DNA of 59,638 nt from Actinomycetota bacterium (lineage in GTDB: Bacteria > Actinomycetota > Acidimicrobiia > Acidimicrobiales > RAAP-2), in the NCBI GenBank assembly GCA_021324045.1, contig JAJPJV010000006.1, forward strand, positions 1 to 59,638, written 5' to 3'. The position numbers and the translations under genes were made by a program. Positions 44,814 through 52,805 of the stretch are shown here, piece after piece (within the stretch, counting starts at the first letter, position 1; each line of letters starts with the position of its first letter). A model generated the notes under the pieces. That model did not search any database. It had not been told where the DNA came from and saw only the letters and a program-made list of their open reading frames with translations.

Positions 44814-45719
44814 ATGAGCGTCACAACCCCTCGTCAGACTCGAGACGTGGTACGACGAGATCTCCTCCTCGCCCTGCGCGGTGACAGATCCAAGCGTTCG
44901 GTGGTCGACCCAGGGCTTGCCGGCGGCCTTCGCGCCTGGCTCGAAGACGGCGTCTGCGCGCTCGGCGCCTGCATCCCCGACGGTGGCCGCCCGATCGTGA
45001 TCGACAAACGATCATTGGCGATGTGCGCTCACGACCCCGGCGACCCCGATCGCGGCGGGCACGGCTCCCCGACGCCGACCGTCGCGATGGCCTGCGGAGC
45101 GCTGATCGAGACGCTGTTCCGCCAGCTGATCACCACAGGGAGGATCCAGGAGCCGTTCGCCGAGGCCCGCGCAGCCCTGGCATGTCAAAGACGCTACCGG
45201 CGCATCTCGGCCTTCATCGACAGCCTCGGCGATCGACAGCGACGGGATCTGGCCACGGAGGTCGAGCGCCAGGCAGGCATCCTGGTCCGCCTTTGGCCCC
45301 CGATCCCGCCTCGGTGGTTCCCTCGCACCCAGGAGCGCCTCTGCGTGCCTCTGTGTGGTGGGAGGGTCCTGTTGGTCGGGATCGTCGACCTCATGGTGGG
45401 CGTCCCGATGTCGGACCGGGCATCGGTCGGTCTCGTCGAGGTCAAGTCCGGCGAGCGGCACCATAGCCACCGGACGGATTTGTCGTTCTACGCGTTGCTC
45501 GAAACCATCCGGAGCGGAGCCCCGCCGTCGCGTCTCGCGACCTTTTACGCTCGCACGGGCGAGATGGATTCTGAAGACGTCACCGAATGCAGCCTGACGA
45601 GCATGGTCGAGCGAGTGATCCAGGCCGCGCTCGGGCTGGCGCGTGCTGGACATCGCCGTGTTCGTGGGCCGGGAATGGAACCACCCGAGCGACGCGCGCT
45701 GGTGGGCTCGTCGACATGA
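44814..45719 (+). CDS. Putative PD-(D/E)XK nuclease-fold protein (gene A of a coupled pair)
   Basis: A 301-residue protein of unknown family. A PD-(D/E)XK catalytic pattern is readable: D192 in LLVGIVDLMVG, then E209-x-K211 in VGLVEVKSG, followed by a helix DLSFYALLE (222-230) like the Q/Y-box region of RecB/Cas4-type nucleases. Upstream are two helical segments with conserved-looking polar residues (GALIETLFRQ; FIDSLGDRQRRDL). It starts at the ATG at 44814, 124 bp beyond the IS110 relic. Its stop overlaps the next ATG (ATGA). I assign the fold by motif only. Confidence 0.6.
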   Translation: MSVTTPRQTRDVVRRDLLLALRGDRSKRSVVDPGLAGGLRAWLEDGVCALGACIPDGGRPIVIDKRSLAMCAHDPGDPDRGGHGSPTPTVAMACGALIETLFRQLITTGRIQEPFAEARAALACQRRYRRISAFIDSLGDRQRRDLATEVERQAGILVRLWPPIPPRWFPRTQERLCVPLCGGRVLLVGIVDLMVGVPMSDRASVGLVEVKSGERHHSHRTDLSFYALLETIRSGAPPSRLATFYARTGEMDSEDVTECSLTSMVERVIQAALGLARAGHRRVRGPGMEPPERRALVGSST

Positions 45720-46723
45720 CGGCGATCTCTTCGATCCCCTCGATGGCCTTCCCGAAGGCTCGCGCGATCACCGATGCCCTCCTGGCCCCACCGCAAACCA
45801 CGATCAACCTGCGGGATCCGCAGAGCCTCCGAGCCGAGGTCGCAGCACGGCTGCAGCCCGAGCTCGCTCGGAGCCCAGCGTGTGGCGAGCTGAGAGTCGA
45901 TTCCCGCCTCCTGCACCTGGCCTGTTCCGGAAGGTCACCAACCGATCTTCTCGGTCCGTTCGAATGGTCGCCAGACGCGGCTCGACGACCGATCGGTCTG
46001 GAGGTGGTACGCGCCTGGGTGGCAGGCACGTCGAGCCTCTCTGCTGCGACCGCGGATGTGATCGAGCGGATCGCCAGCCGGCGACGGTCGCACGCCCGCG
46101 AGGCGAAGGATGCTGATGCAACGTTGTCCTTCTGGCTGCGCTCGCTTCCCGCCGGAGCGCGCGGGGTCGTCCAAGCTGAAGCACTCCGTTGGGCCACCCA
46201 CCTGATCACCGCACTCGATTGGCCCGCCATCACTCAGAGGCCCGTGACGATCGGATACAGCGAGGTGGTCACCGAGCCTCGGAGCAACGTCGTCATTGCC
46301 GGCCGCGCGGACCTTCGCGTCCAGCTCGACCGGGGGACAACGGAGGGCCGAGGCGACCTTTCAGCTGCCGCGTTCTTCGTGATGGGTGGCGGCCACCCCA
46401 CGAGCAGCAGCCCCCTCGAACTCGGTCTCGTCGCCGTGGCCTCTGCCCTGGCACGTCGAGACCCCGTCCCGACGCGAGTGGTGGGGTGGTGGCCCGAGTG
46501 CGGGCGTGCGCTGGTCGTGGGAATCGACGACGAACTCGTGAGCTCGACGATCGGCGCAGTGGCGTCAGCACTCAGCCGAGCACCGAGCTTGGCGTTCACG
46601 CGTCCCTACCACAGGACGCGCCCCAGCGCCCGCACGATCCACCGCACGCGCGAGACGGGCGCCACCGGTGCCAACCCGAGACCCGACGAACGAAGGCGAC
46701 CTGCGACGCTGCGCCGACCCTGA
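45716..46723 (+). CDS. Paralogue of gene A lacking the E-x-K motif (gene B of the pair)
   Basis: A 335-residue protein that lines up with gene A by eye over about 150 residues. FWLRSLPAGAR (139-149) matches FIDSLGDRQRR, IAGRADLRVQ (194-203) matches LVGIVDLMVG, and ELGLVAVASALARRDPVPTR (235-254) matches DLSFYALLETIRSGAPPSR. The lysine-glutamate step is replaced by FFVMGGG (220-226), so the active site is probably dead. D199 is kept. An Arg/Pro-rich tail follows residue 290. Translation is coupled to gene A. The pair precedes tRNA-Ser(UGA) by 200 bp of no recognised content. Confidence 0.6.
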   Translation: MTAISSIPSMAFPKARAITDALLAPPQTTINLRDPQSLRAEVAARLQPELARSPACGELRVDSRLLHLACSGRSPTDLLGPFEWSPDAARRPIGLEVVRAWVAGTSSLSAATADVIERIASRRRSHAREAKDADATLSFWLRSLPAGARGVVQAEALRWATHLITALDWPAITQRPVTIGYSEVVTEPRSNVVIAGRADLRVQLDRGTTEGRGDLSAAAFFVMGGGHPTSSSPLELGLVAVASALARRDPVPTRVVGWWPECGRALVVGIDDELVSSTIGAVASALSRAPSLAFTRPYHRTRPSARTIHRTRETGATGANPRPDERRRPATLRRP

Positions 46724-46923
46724 ACACGAACGGGCCACCGCGTCGCCGCCACGCATGGACCCGTCCACCACAGGGGTTGCATCACTGGGTCCGAACGTGG
46801 CGACTGGTGGCACAACGACGCGACGGGACAGCCCAGCGGCGCCAAGAACCGGAGCGCTCGGCGGCCATTTGGACGTGAACGACCCCGACTTGCGTTCCGG
46901 CCGGCCTGCAGCCACGCCGGTAG

Positions 46924-47008
46924 CGGAGGGAGTGGGATTCGAACCCACGGGGACCGGGGTCCCACGGCTTTTCAAGAGCCGCGCAATCGTCCGCTCTGCC
47001 ATCCCTCC
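46924..47008 (-). tRNA. tRNA-Ser (anticodon UGA)
   Basis: An 85-nt cloverleaf. Acceptor arms GGAGGGA and TCCCTCC close it. The anticodon arm CGGCT-CTTGAAA-AGCCG contains TGA. A long GC-rich variable arm (GGGACCCCGGTCCC) and T-arm GTGGG-TTCGAAT-CCCAC complete the serine-type structure. The discriminator is G and CCA is not encoded. It is 36 bp from the pheA stop, on the same strand. Confidence 0.97.
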
Positions 47009-47044
47009 ATGATGAGCTTGCCCACCCCCGAGCTCATGCCGGCA

Positions 47045-47974
47045 TCACTCGATCTCACCACGCAGATCGGCGATCCAGCGTTCGGCGGCTCTCCATGCGT
47101 CGTCAGCGCGTCGACGACGATCTTGCGCATGATTTCCGGCAGCCGGGTACGAACCCAAGAACTTCACCCCGGCAAGCTCGGTGTGCAGTACCTTGAGACA
47201 ATCGGCGGTGATCTCCTCGGCGATGTGCCCTTCGAATTCGATGACGAAGCAATAGTCGCCCAGACTGCGCTTCGTTGGCCTGGATTCCAACTTGGTGAGG
47301 TTGATGTTGCGGGCCGCGAACTCACTGAGCATGCCGTGCAGACTCCCCGGTCGGTCTGCTCGCTGGAAGCAGACGATCGTCGTCCGGTCGTGCCCGGTCG
47401 GGGCTGGAACCCCTGAAGCGGCCACTGCCACGAAGCGCGTCTGGTTCTCGGGGTGGTCCTCGACGTCCTCGGCCAGAACGGCAAGGTCGTAGACCCGGGC
47501 AGCAAGGCGCGGTGCGACGGCTCCCGAGCTCCGGTCAGCAGTTTCGGCAACCTGGCGTGCTGCTTCGGCTGTCGAGGCGGCCGCCACGAGCTCCACCCCC
47601 GGCAGGTTCCGGGCAAGGTACTTGCGGCACTGGGCAATCGCGTGCGGGAACGACACCACCCGGCGGATGTCCGACAGCTTGGCCCCATGACGCCCCAGAA
47701 GGGTCAGATGGATATCGAGCAGCACCTCACGCTGGATCTTCAGGCTGTAGTCGAAGATGAGACCGTCGAGCGTCACCGCCACCGACCCTTCGATCCCGTT
47801 CTCGATCGGTACGAACCCGAGGTCGACCTCTCCTCGGTCCACGGCATCGAAGACGTCGGTGATGGTGGGGAACGGCACCAGCGCGGCCGCCGCATAGTCG
47901 GCCTGGGTGAGCAGGGCCTCCTCGGTAAACGTCCCTGTGGGCCCGAAGAAGGCCACGCTGGTGGGGTCCGTCAC
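47045..47974 (-). CDS. pheA: Prephenate dehydratase with ACT domain
   Basis: A 309-residue monofunctional PheA. The dehydratase domain has 'VAFFGPTGTFTEEALLTQAD' and FVPIENGIEGSV, plus the T-R-F motif in NQTRFVAVA. The ACT domain follows, with the Phe-binding GALSKLE-type motif 'RPGSLHGMLSEFAARNINLT' and KLESRP. It converts prephenate to phenylpyruvate and should be feedback-inhibited by Phe. The start is a GTG with no ribosome site but TATCCT nine bases upstream, so a leaderless mRNA is plausible. It is head-to-head with larB. Confidence 0.94.
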   Translation of the reverse strand: MTDPTSVAFFGPTGTFTEEALLTQADYAAAALVPFPTITDVFDAVDRGEVDLGFVPIENGIEGSVAVTLDGLIFDYSLKIQREVLLDIHLTLLGRHGAKLSDIRRVVSFPHAIAQCRKYLARNLPGVELVAAASTAEAARQVAETADRSSGAVAPRLAARVYDLAVLAEDVEDHPENQTRFVAVAASGVPAPTGHDRTTIVCFQRADRPGSLHGMLSEFAARNINLTKLESRPTKRSLGDYCFVIEFEGHIAEEITADCLKVLHTELAGVKFLGSYPAAGNHAQDRRRRADDAWRAAERWIADLRGEIE

Positions 47975-47988
47975 ACCGGGGCAGGATA

Positions 47989-48759
47989 GTGACCAAGATG
48001 GATCGACCAGCGCTTCAACAGCTTCTCGCCCAGGTGCGCTCCGGAGCCTGCTCTGTTGAAGACGCCGTGCACCAGCTCGGTCGGTTGCCCTTCGTCGATC
48101 TGGGCTTTGCCAAGATTGACCATCACCGAGTGCTTCGTCAGGGCCTTCCGGAGGCCGTGTACGCGCCGGGGAAGACCCCCGAGCACTGCGCGGCGATCGT
48201 GGCCGAGCTCCTGTCGGAACCTGGTGGCCCGGTCCTCCTGACCCGCGCCGAGGATCGCCAGCTCGATGCAGCCGTCGCATCGGCAGAGAAGATGGGGGCG
48301 AGCGACGTCGTGGTGACGCTGACCGGCGACCGCTTCACTGCCGCATGGCGCCAGCGTCCCGAGCGCCCCGGGCACGTGGCCATCGTGACTGCCGGCACCG
48401 CAGACCTCCCGACCGCAGAGGAGTGTCGCGCCGTCCTCGTGGCACTGGGGTTCCGCCCAACCTTGATCACCGACTGCGGGGTTGCCGGACTGCACCGGTT
48501 CCTCTCGGTGGCCGACCGCGTACGCGAAGCCGACGTGGTCGTTGTCGTGGCCGGGATGGAAGGTGCCCTCGCGAGCCTTGTCGGCGGCGTGGTCGCAGCA
48601 CCGGTGGTGGCCGTTCCCACCAGTGCCGGGTACGGCACAAGCCTGGACGGCGTGACGGCACTGCTGGCGATGCTGTCCTCGTGTGCGCCGGGCATCACTG
48701 TCGTGGGCATCGACAACGGCTTCGGGGCAGCGTACGCGGTTGCGCGGATGCTCCGATGA
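47989..48759 (+). CDS. larB: LarB: pyridinium-3,5-biscarboxylic acid mononucleotide synthase
   Basis: A 256-residue LarB: an N-terminal helical part (about 1-110) and a C-terminal PurE-like domain with 'HVAIVTAGTADLPTAEECRA', GVAGLHRF, VVVVVAGMEGAL and 'VPTSAGYGTSLDGVTALLAM'. It carboxylates and hydrolyses nicotinic acid adenine dinucleotide, the first step to the nickel-pincer cofactor. GTG at 47989 or ATG at 47998 may be the start. The distance to the divergent pheA start is only 14-23 bp. It is coupled to larC (ATGA). Confidence 0.95.
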   Translation: MTKMDRPALQQLLAQVRSGACSVEDAVHQLGRLPFVDLGFAKIDHHRVLRQGLPEAVYAPGKTPEHCAAIVAELLSEPGGPVLLTRAEDRQLDAAVASAEKMGASDVVVTLTGDRFTAAWRQRPERPGHVAIVTAGTADLPTAEECRAVLVALGFRPTLITDCGVAGLHRFLSVADRVREADVVVVVAGMEGALASLVGGVVAAPVVAVPTSAGYGTSLDGVTALLAMLSSCAPGITVVGIDNGFGAAYAVARMLR

Positions 48760-50078
48760 CCCCGCCCAGACACAGCACCCCTCCCGGGACCGACCGAGCA
48801 GTGGGCCTCAGACGACCGGATCCCCCCCAAGGAGACCCCGGCGCCAAGGGGCGCACGACGGCATGGTTGCACTGCTTCGCGGGCATCGCCGGGGACATGG
48901 TGCTGGGCGCGTTGCTCGACGCCGGTGCGGATCTCGACGAGGTTCTGGGCCTGTTGCGCCGGATCCCCATCAGCGGGTGGGACCTGCGGGTCGATCCGGT
49001 GCTGCGCGGTGGGGTCGCCTGCACCAGGGCTGTCGTCTCGGCGTCCGATGATGTAGTCGTCCGCACGCACGCCCACATCATCGGGCTCGTCTCCGAGGCG
49101 CGCCTCCCTGAACGCGTCAGGAGTCGGGCCCTTGCCGTCTTCGACGCGCTGGCAACCGTCGAGGGAACGCTCCACCGCCGACCTCCAGGGCAGGTCCACT
49201 TCCACGAGGTCGGTGGCCACGATGCGGTGATCGACGTCGTGGGTACGGCCGCTGCCCTCGAGATCCTCGGAGTGGACGATCTCGTCGCCTCCCCGATCGC
49301 CACCGGCACCGGGATGGTCAGAACAGCCCACGGCCTGCTGCCCAATCCCGCTCCCGCGGTCCTGCGACTGCTCCGGGGCATCCCGACCTACGGGCGCGAG
49401 ACCTCGGTCGAGCTCACCACCCCGACGGGTGCGGCCATCGTCGCCTCCTTGTGCCGAGCCTTCGGGCCGATGCCGCCGATGACCATCGCTTGCGTCGGCT
49501 TCGGGGCGGGCGCCCGCGAGCTCGACGATCTGCCCAACTGCACCCAGGTGGTGATCGGCGCGGCCGAGCCCGGGCCACCCAACGACGGGGGTCAGCCCAT
49601 CGTGGTCCTCGAAACCAACGTCGACGACGCCACCGGCGAACAGCTCGCCTACGCGCTCAACCGGTTGCTCGACGCCGGGGCGCACGACGCCTGGGTGACC
49701 GCGAACGTCATGAAGAAGGGCCGGCCCGGTCACACGGTCCACGTCCTCGCCGACCCCGCGCTCGTCGGGCCCCTGCGCGAGACATTGCGCCAGACGACCC
49801 GAACCCTTGGCGTCCGTGCCGTGCGCGCGGAGCGGTGGCCGGTCGCTCGGACCGTCTCGGAGGTCGAGGTTGCCGGGGTCACCGTGCGCATGAAAGTGGC
49901 CGATGGTCGCGCCAAGCCGGAGTTCGATGATCTCCTTGCCGTCGCGCGGCGGTCGGGGCTCCCCATCGACGAGGCGGCATCACGGGCACAGGAGGCCTGG
50001 CGGCGCGACCACGGCGGCGACGCCCCCACCTCCAGCAGGAGCTGGGCGACGCCCGGGGACGACCCCGAACCCGCCTGA
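48756..50078 (+). CDS. larC: LarC: nickel insertion protein for the nickel-pincer cofactor
   Basis: A 440-residue LarC in one frame (some species split it by frameshift). 'WLHCFAGIAGDMVLGALLDA' opens the conserved domain, and FHEVGGHDAVIDVVG, LETNVDDATGEQLAYAL and MKKGRPGHTVHVLA follow. It inserts nickel into the pincer precursor in a CTP-dependent reaction. A Pro-rich N-terminal leader of about 34 residues precedes the domain, so a downstream start is possible. The C-terminal tail is poorly conserved. It overlaps larB. Confidence 0.94.
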   Translation: MTPPRHSTPPGTDRAVGLRRPDPPQGDPGAKGRTTAWLHCFAGIAGDMVLGALLDAGADLDEVLGLLRRIPISGWDLRVDPVLRGGVACTRAVVSASDDVVVRTHAHIIGLVSEARLPERVRSRALAVFDALATVEGTLHRRPPGQVHFHEVGGHDAVIDVVGTAAALEILGVDDLVASPIATGTGMVRTAHGLLPNPAPAVLRLLRGIPTYGRETSVELTTPTGAAIVASLCRAFGPMPPMTIACVGFGAGARELDDLPNCTQVVIGAAEPGPPNDGGQPIVVLETNVDDATGEQLAYALNRLLDAGAHDAWVTANVMKKGRPGHTVHVLADPALVGPLRETLRQTTRTLGVRAVRAERWPVARTVSEVEVAGVTVRMKVADGRAKPEFDDLLAVARRSGLPIDEAASRAQEAWRRDHGGDAPTSSRSWATPGDDPEPA

Positions 50079-50140
50079 GCCCGATCCGCGCTGCCTGTGC
50101 TGGGGTCCGGCACCGCCATCCAGCCGTAGGCTGGGTGGCA

Positions 50141-50980
50141 ATGCCGGAACTGCCCGAGATGCAGGCGCTTGGCGAGCGCCTCCAGCGCGCACTCGGCACC
50201 AAGGTGCTCGTCGAGTTCGCCTTGCTCGGCTTCTCGGCACTCAAGACGGTCCTCCCTCCCCCAAAGGACCTCGTCGGCCAGGCCCTCCAGGAGGTCCGTC
50301 GGCGCGGCAAGTTCCTCGTCTTGGAGTGGACGAGTGGCGCGGCGCTGCTCGTGCACCTCTCGCAAGCCGGGCGACTCGACCTCGAGCGTCCCTCCAAGGC
50401 CACGAAACCACGAGGGAGCTTGGCGCGACTGGTCTTCGACGATGGCACCGGCGTGCTCGTCCGCGAGCACGGCACACAGCGCAAGGCCGGCTTGTGGGTG
50501 CTGGCACCCGGTGACGAAGGTCCGTTGGCGACGTTGGGGCCCGAACCCTTCGACGAGGCCTTCGAAGCCGTCGTCATGGGCAGCGAGAGCCCCCGGCAGC
50601 TGCACACGATCCTTCGCGACCAGCGCGTGGTCGCCGGGATCGGTCGCGGCTACGCGGACGACGCGCTCAACAGGGCCGGCCTCTCCCCGTTTGCCTCGCT
50701 GCGATCCCTCGATGCCTGCCAGCGTCGCCGCCTTCTCCGATCGGTCCGCTCGGTCCTCGCCGAGGCCTTGGAACGCGAACGGACGAGGGAAGGCGGGCTT
50801 TCCGAACCAAGGCTCGGCGCGCGCTTCGCGGTGCACAACCGGGGAGGATCACCGTGCCCGGCATGCGGTCGAACCCTCGAGCGAGTCTCCTTCGACTCCC
50901 GCGAGGTCGTCTACTGCCCCGCCTGCCAGACCAAAGGCCGCGTGCTCGCGGACCGGCGGCTCTCGAGGCTCCTTCGCTGA
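50141..50980 (+). CDS. Fpg/Nei family DNA glycosylase
   Basis: A 279-residue Fpg-type base-excision glycosylase. It begins MPELPEM, so P2 (catalytic after Met loss), E3 and K57 (RRRGKFLVLEW) are in place. The C-terminal zinc finger has C239-x2-C242 and C259-x2-C262 with the finger Arg five residues before C259. About 17 residues follow the last Cys, more than usual. The M-R-F void-filling triad region (VHLSQAGRL) departs from the common HLGM form, so MutM versus Nei-like specificity is open. I take the ATG at 50141 over the GTG at 50135. Confidence 0.9.
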   Translation: MPELPEMQALGERLQRALGTKVLVEFALLGFSALKTVLPPPKDLVGQALQEVRRRGKFLVLEWTSGAALLVHLSQAGRLDLERPSKATKPRGSLARLVFDDGTGVLVREHGTQRKAGLWVLAPGDEGPLATLGPEPFDEAFEAVVMGSESPRQLHTILRDQRVVAGIGRGYADDALNRAGLSPFASLRSLDACQRRRLLRSVRSVLAEALERERTREGGLSEPRLGARFAVHNRGGSPCPACGRTLERVSFDSREVVYCPACQTKGRVLADRRLSRLLR

Positions 50981-50989
50981 GCGCGAGGC

Positions 50990-51457
50990 TCAGGCATCAG
51001 GGCTGTGGCGATACACGTTGGTCCGGCGTTCCACGAACCCGAGCGACCGGTAGAGGCGGTTCGCTTCGACTCGGTCCGGCCGAGAGGTGAGATCCACCGT
51101 TCGGGCACCTGCGTGCTCCGCCCATTCGAGGGCACGGCGGACCAGCGCCGTGCCGGCCCCGCGACCACGGGCCTCCTCTGAGACGACGACGTCTTCGATC
51201 CACGCACGCACCCCCGTAGGAACCCGGAAGATCGCCAGCGTCAACGACCCCACGATGCGGCGCTGCGCGTCCCGGGCCACGAACAGTGTCGTGGCCGGCG
51301 AATCGACGATCGTCTCGAGCTCGTACGCGGTCGGCACCGGTGCAGAGGAGGACAGCTGCGGCACGAGGGCCGCCATGGCCGCGTGCACCTCGGGATCGAC
51401 GACGATGACCTCCTCGACGGTGATGGCCTCGGATTGGCTCGAAGGGCGCGCGCTCAA
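50990..51457 (-). CDS. GNAT-family N-acetyltransferase
   Basis: A 155-residue GNAT domain. The acetyl-CoA motif is EEARGRGAGTALVRRALEWA (abbreviated) preceded by AWIEDVVVSEEA, and LYRSLGFVERRTNVYR closes the fold, as in RimI-like enzymes. Substrate unknown. The start I favour is a TTG at 51457 that overlaps the Nudix stop (TTGA), behind GGGGAG. The frame extends further but into Arg-rich non-protein-like sequence. It is coupled to the Nudix gene and convergent with fpg. Confidence 0.82.
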   Translation of the reverse strand: MSARPSSQSEAITVEEVIVVDPEVHAAMAALVPQLSSSAPVPTAYELETIVDSPATTLFVARDAQRRIVGSLTLAIFRVPTGVRAWIEDVVVSEEARGRGAGTALVRRALEWAEHAGARTVDLTSRPDRVEANRLYRSLGFVERRTNVYRHSPDA

Positions 51458-52221
51458 GGCTCGACCGCTCCCCGCCCTCGCCCTGCGGCATCGGCCGCTC
51501 CGGGGCCGATGCCGTCCGAGGAGGCCTCCTCGTCCGCGCCACCGCGCCACATTGGCTGGCGCACGCGGTCGTAGAGCACATCACGGTGCTCGCCACGCAG
51601 TGCTGCGAAAACGGTCTCGCCCCAGCGTTCGACCCCGACGATCGGGGAAGGAAGGCGGTCCTCGGCAAACCACCCGACCGCGCGGCACTCGAGTGGGTGC
51701 GGGGTGATCGACCCGCCAACCGCCCGGCAGTAGAAGACCAGCGAGTACAACGCCATTCGGGTGAACCCGAGGCGCAGGCCGTCGAGCACGGCGATCAAGC
51801 GAACCGGCTCGACTTCGATCCCGGTCTCTTCCTTGACCTCCTTCACGGCCACCTCTGCGGCTGAGTACCCGACGTCGCACCAGCCCGTCGGATAGAGCCA
51901 CACCCCGGAGTCGGCACGCTGGATCAGTAGCAGCTCACCGGCATCGTTGCCCACGGCTGCGCCCACGGCGACCTTGGGGGTGACGTAGCCGGCGACGCCG
52001 TTGCCGACCTGGCCGAGCCATTCCTGCACCAAGCCGTCGGCATCCTCGATCCCCTCGGGGCCCCGATCGGCCACGCTCCGGATCTCCGCTGCGATCCGCA
52101 GGATCTCCTCGAAGCGCTCCCGCTCGTAGAGGCTTTCGGTGAATCCCAGCCCCGTGCGAGCAGTCGCCGACAGGCTCTCGCTCCAGCGGAGCAGGACGCG
52201 CACCGGCACCTCGGACTGCAC
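51454..52221 (-). CDS. Nudix hydrolase with N-terminal helical domain
   Basis: A 255-residue protein. A helical N-terminal domain (about 1-70; LRWSESLSATARTGLGFTES) resembles the Nudix_N accessory domain of COG1051 ADP-ribose/nucleotide-sugar pyrophosphatases. The Nudix domain follows, with box 'GYSAAEVAVKEVKEETG'. In the box the usual R-E is K-E (VKEVKEETG), a conservative change. A Gly/Ala-rich tail follows residue 225. The start is the GTG at 52221. It is the first of two coupled genes with the GNAT. Confidence 0.82.
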   Translation of the reverse strand: MQSEVPVRVLLRWSESLSATARTGLGFTESLYERERFEEILRIAAEIRSVADRGPEGIEDADGLVQEWLGQVGNGVAGYVTPKVAVGAAVGNDAGELLLIQRADSGVWLYPTGWCDVGYSAAEVAVKEVKEETGIEVEPVRLIAVLDGLRLGFTRMALYSLVFYCRAVGGSITPHPLECRAVGWFAEDRLPSPIVGVERWGETVFAALRGEHRDVLYDRVRQPMWRGGADEEASSDGIGPGAADAAGRGRGAVEP

Positions 52222-52321
52222 GGCATCGACGCTAGTCCCTCGGCGTCGGATCCCGGCCCCCGCGGCTCCGCCCTCCCGGACCCGCAACCCCGGTGGGGCT
52301 CCGCATGGGTCACAATGGGCC

Positions 52322-52513
52322 GTGCCCGTGAACGAAGACTGCCGGCATTACGTGATGCAGACGACATCGCAGAACGACAAGCTCGAGCGATGCAAGCTCG
52401 GCGCCAACCGAGCCCTCCCCTTCGAATGCCCCGATGGGTGCGTCTTCTACGAGGCGCGCCGGGTGTCTTCGGCCGGGTGGCACGTCCCGCGCACAGAGCG
52501 CCCCGAGCGCTGA
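52322..52513 (+). CDS. Small four-cysteine protein (63 aa), unknown
   Basis: The 63-residue protein has Cys at 7, 24, 36 and 40 (EDCRHY, LERCKLG, FECPDGC), a spacing that suggests a zinc or Fe-S site. It is hydrophilic with a charged tail. Start GTG at 52322 or 52328; the ribosome site is poor. It is divergent from the Nudix gene, about 100 bp apart. The Cys spacing and codon structure convince me it is coding, but I cannot name it. Confidence 0.6.
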   Translation: MPVNEDCRHYVMQTTSQNDKLERCKLGANRALPFECPDGCVFYEARRVSSAGWHVPRTERPER

Positions 52514-52565
52514 GCGGAGCCTGACCCACACCCAGGCGGCCGCCGCGCGCTGGGGGAGGAGTCCA

Positions 52566-52805
52566 TCAACTCTCGAGCACGTCTCCGAGCAGGGACACCT
52601 CGATGCCTTGCGAACGCAACCAGGAGAGCCCCGCTTCGATCGCATCGGACCTCCCGTCGAGCTCGCAGATGATCCAGCCGCGGTGCTCCTCCACGTCGGC
52701 CCGCCGGATGTTGGGCTCCACGTCGAAGGTCCGCACCAGCCGTGCGAGCACCGGCGTGCGGACCAGGTCCTCTGGGAAGGTGAGCTTCACCCGGACCTTG
52801 GTCAC
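52566..52805 (-). CDS. NIL-domain protein
   Basis: A 79-residue stand-alone NIL domain: 'VRVKLTFPEDLVRTPVLARL', 'DVEPNIRRADVEEHRGWIIC' and SDAIEAGLSWLRSQGIEVSLL are the family pattern (beta-alpha-beta-beta-alpha-beta, like ACT). NIL domains occur at the end of methionine-ABC ATPases and in homocysteine-forming proteins. The GTG at 52805 overlaps the larE stop (GTGA), so it is the last gene of a coupled hemQ-larE-NIL unit. A metabolite-binding or sulfur-transfer helper role is inference. Confidence 0.8.
   Translation of the reverse strand: MTKVRVKLTFPEDLVRTPVLARLVRTFDVEPNIRRADVEEHRGWIICELDGRSDAIEAGLSWLRSQGIEVSLLGDVLES

Noticed and set aside
48138-49742. A 534-codon minus-strand frame
   Set aside because: Antisense to larB and larC; composition-driven.
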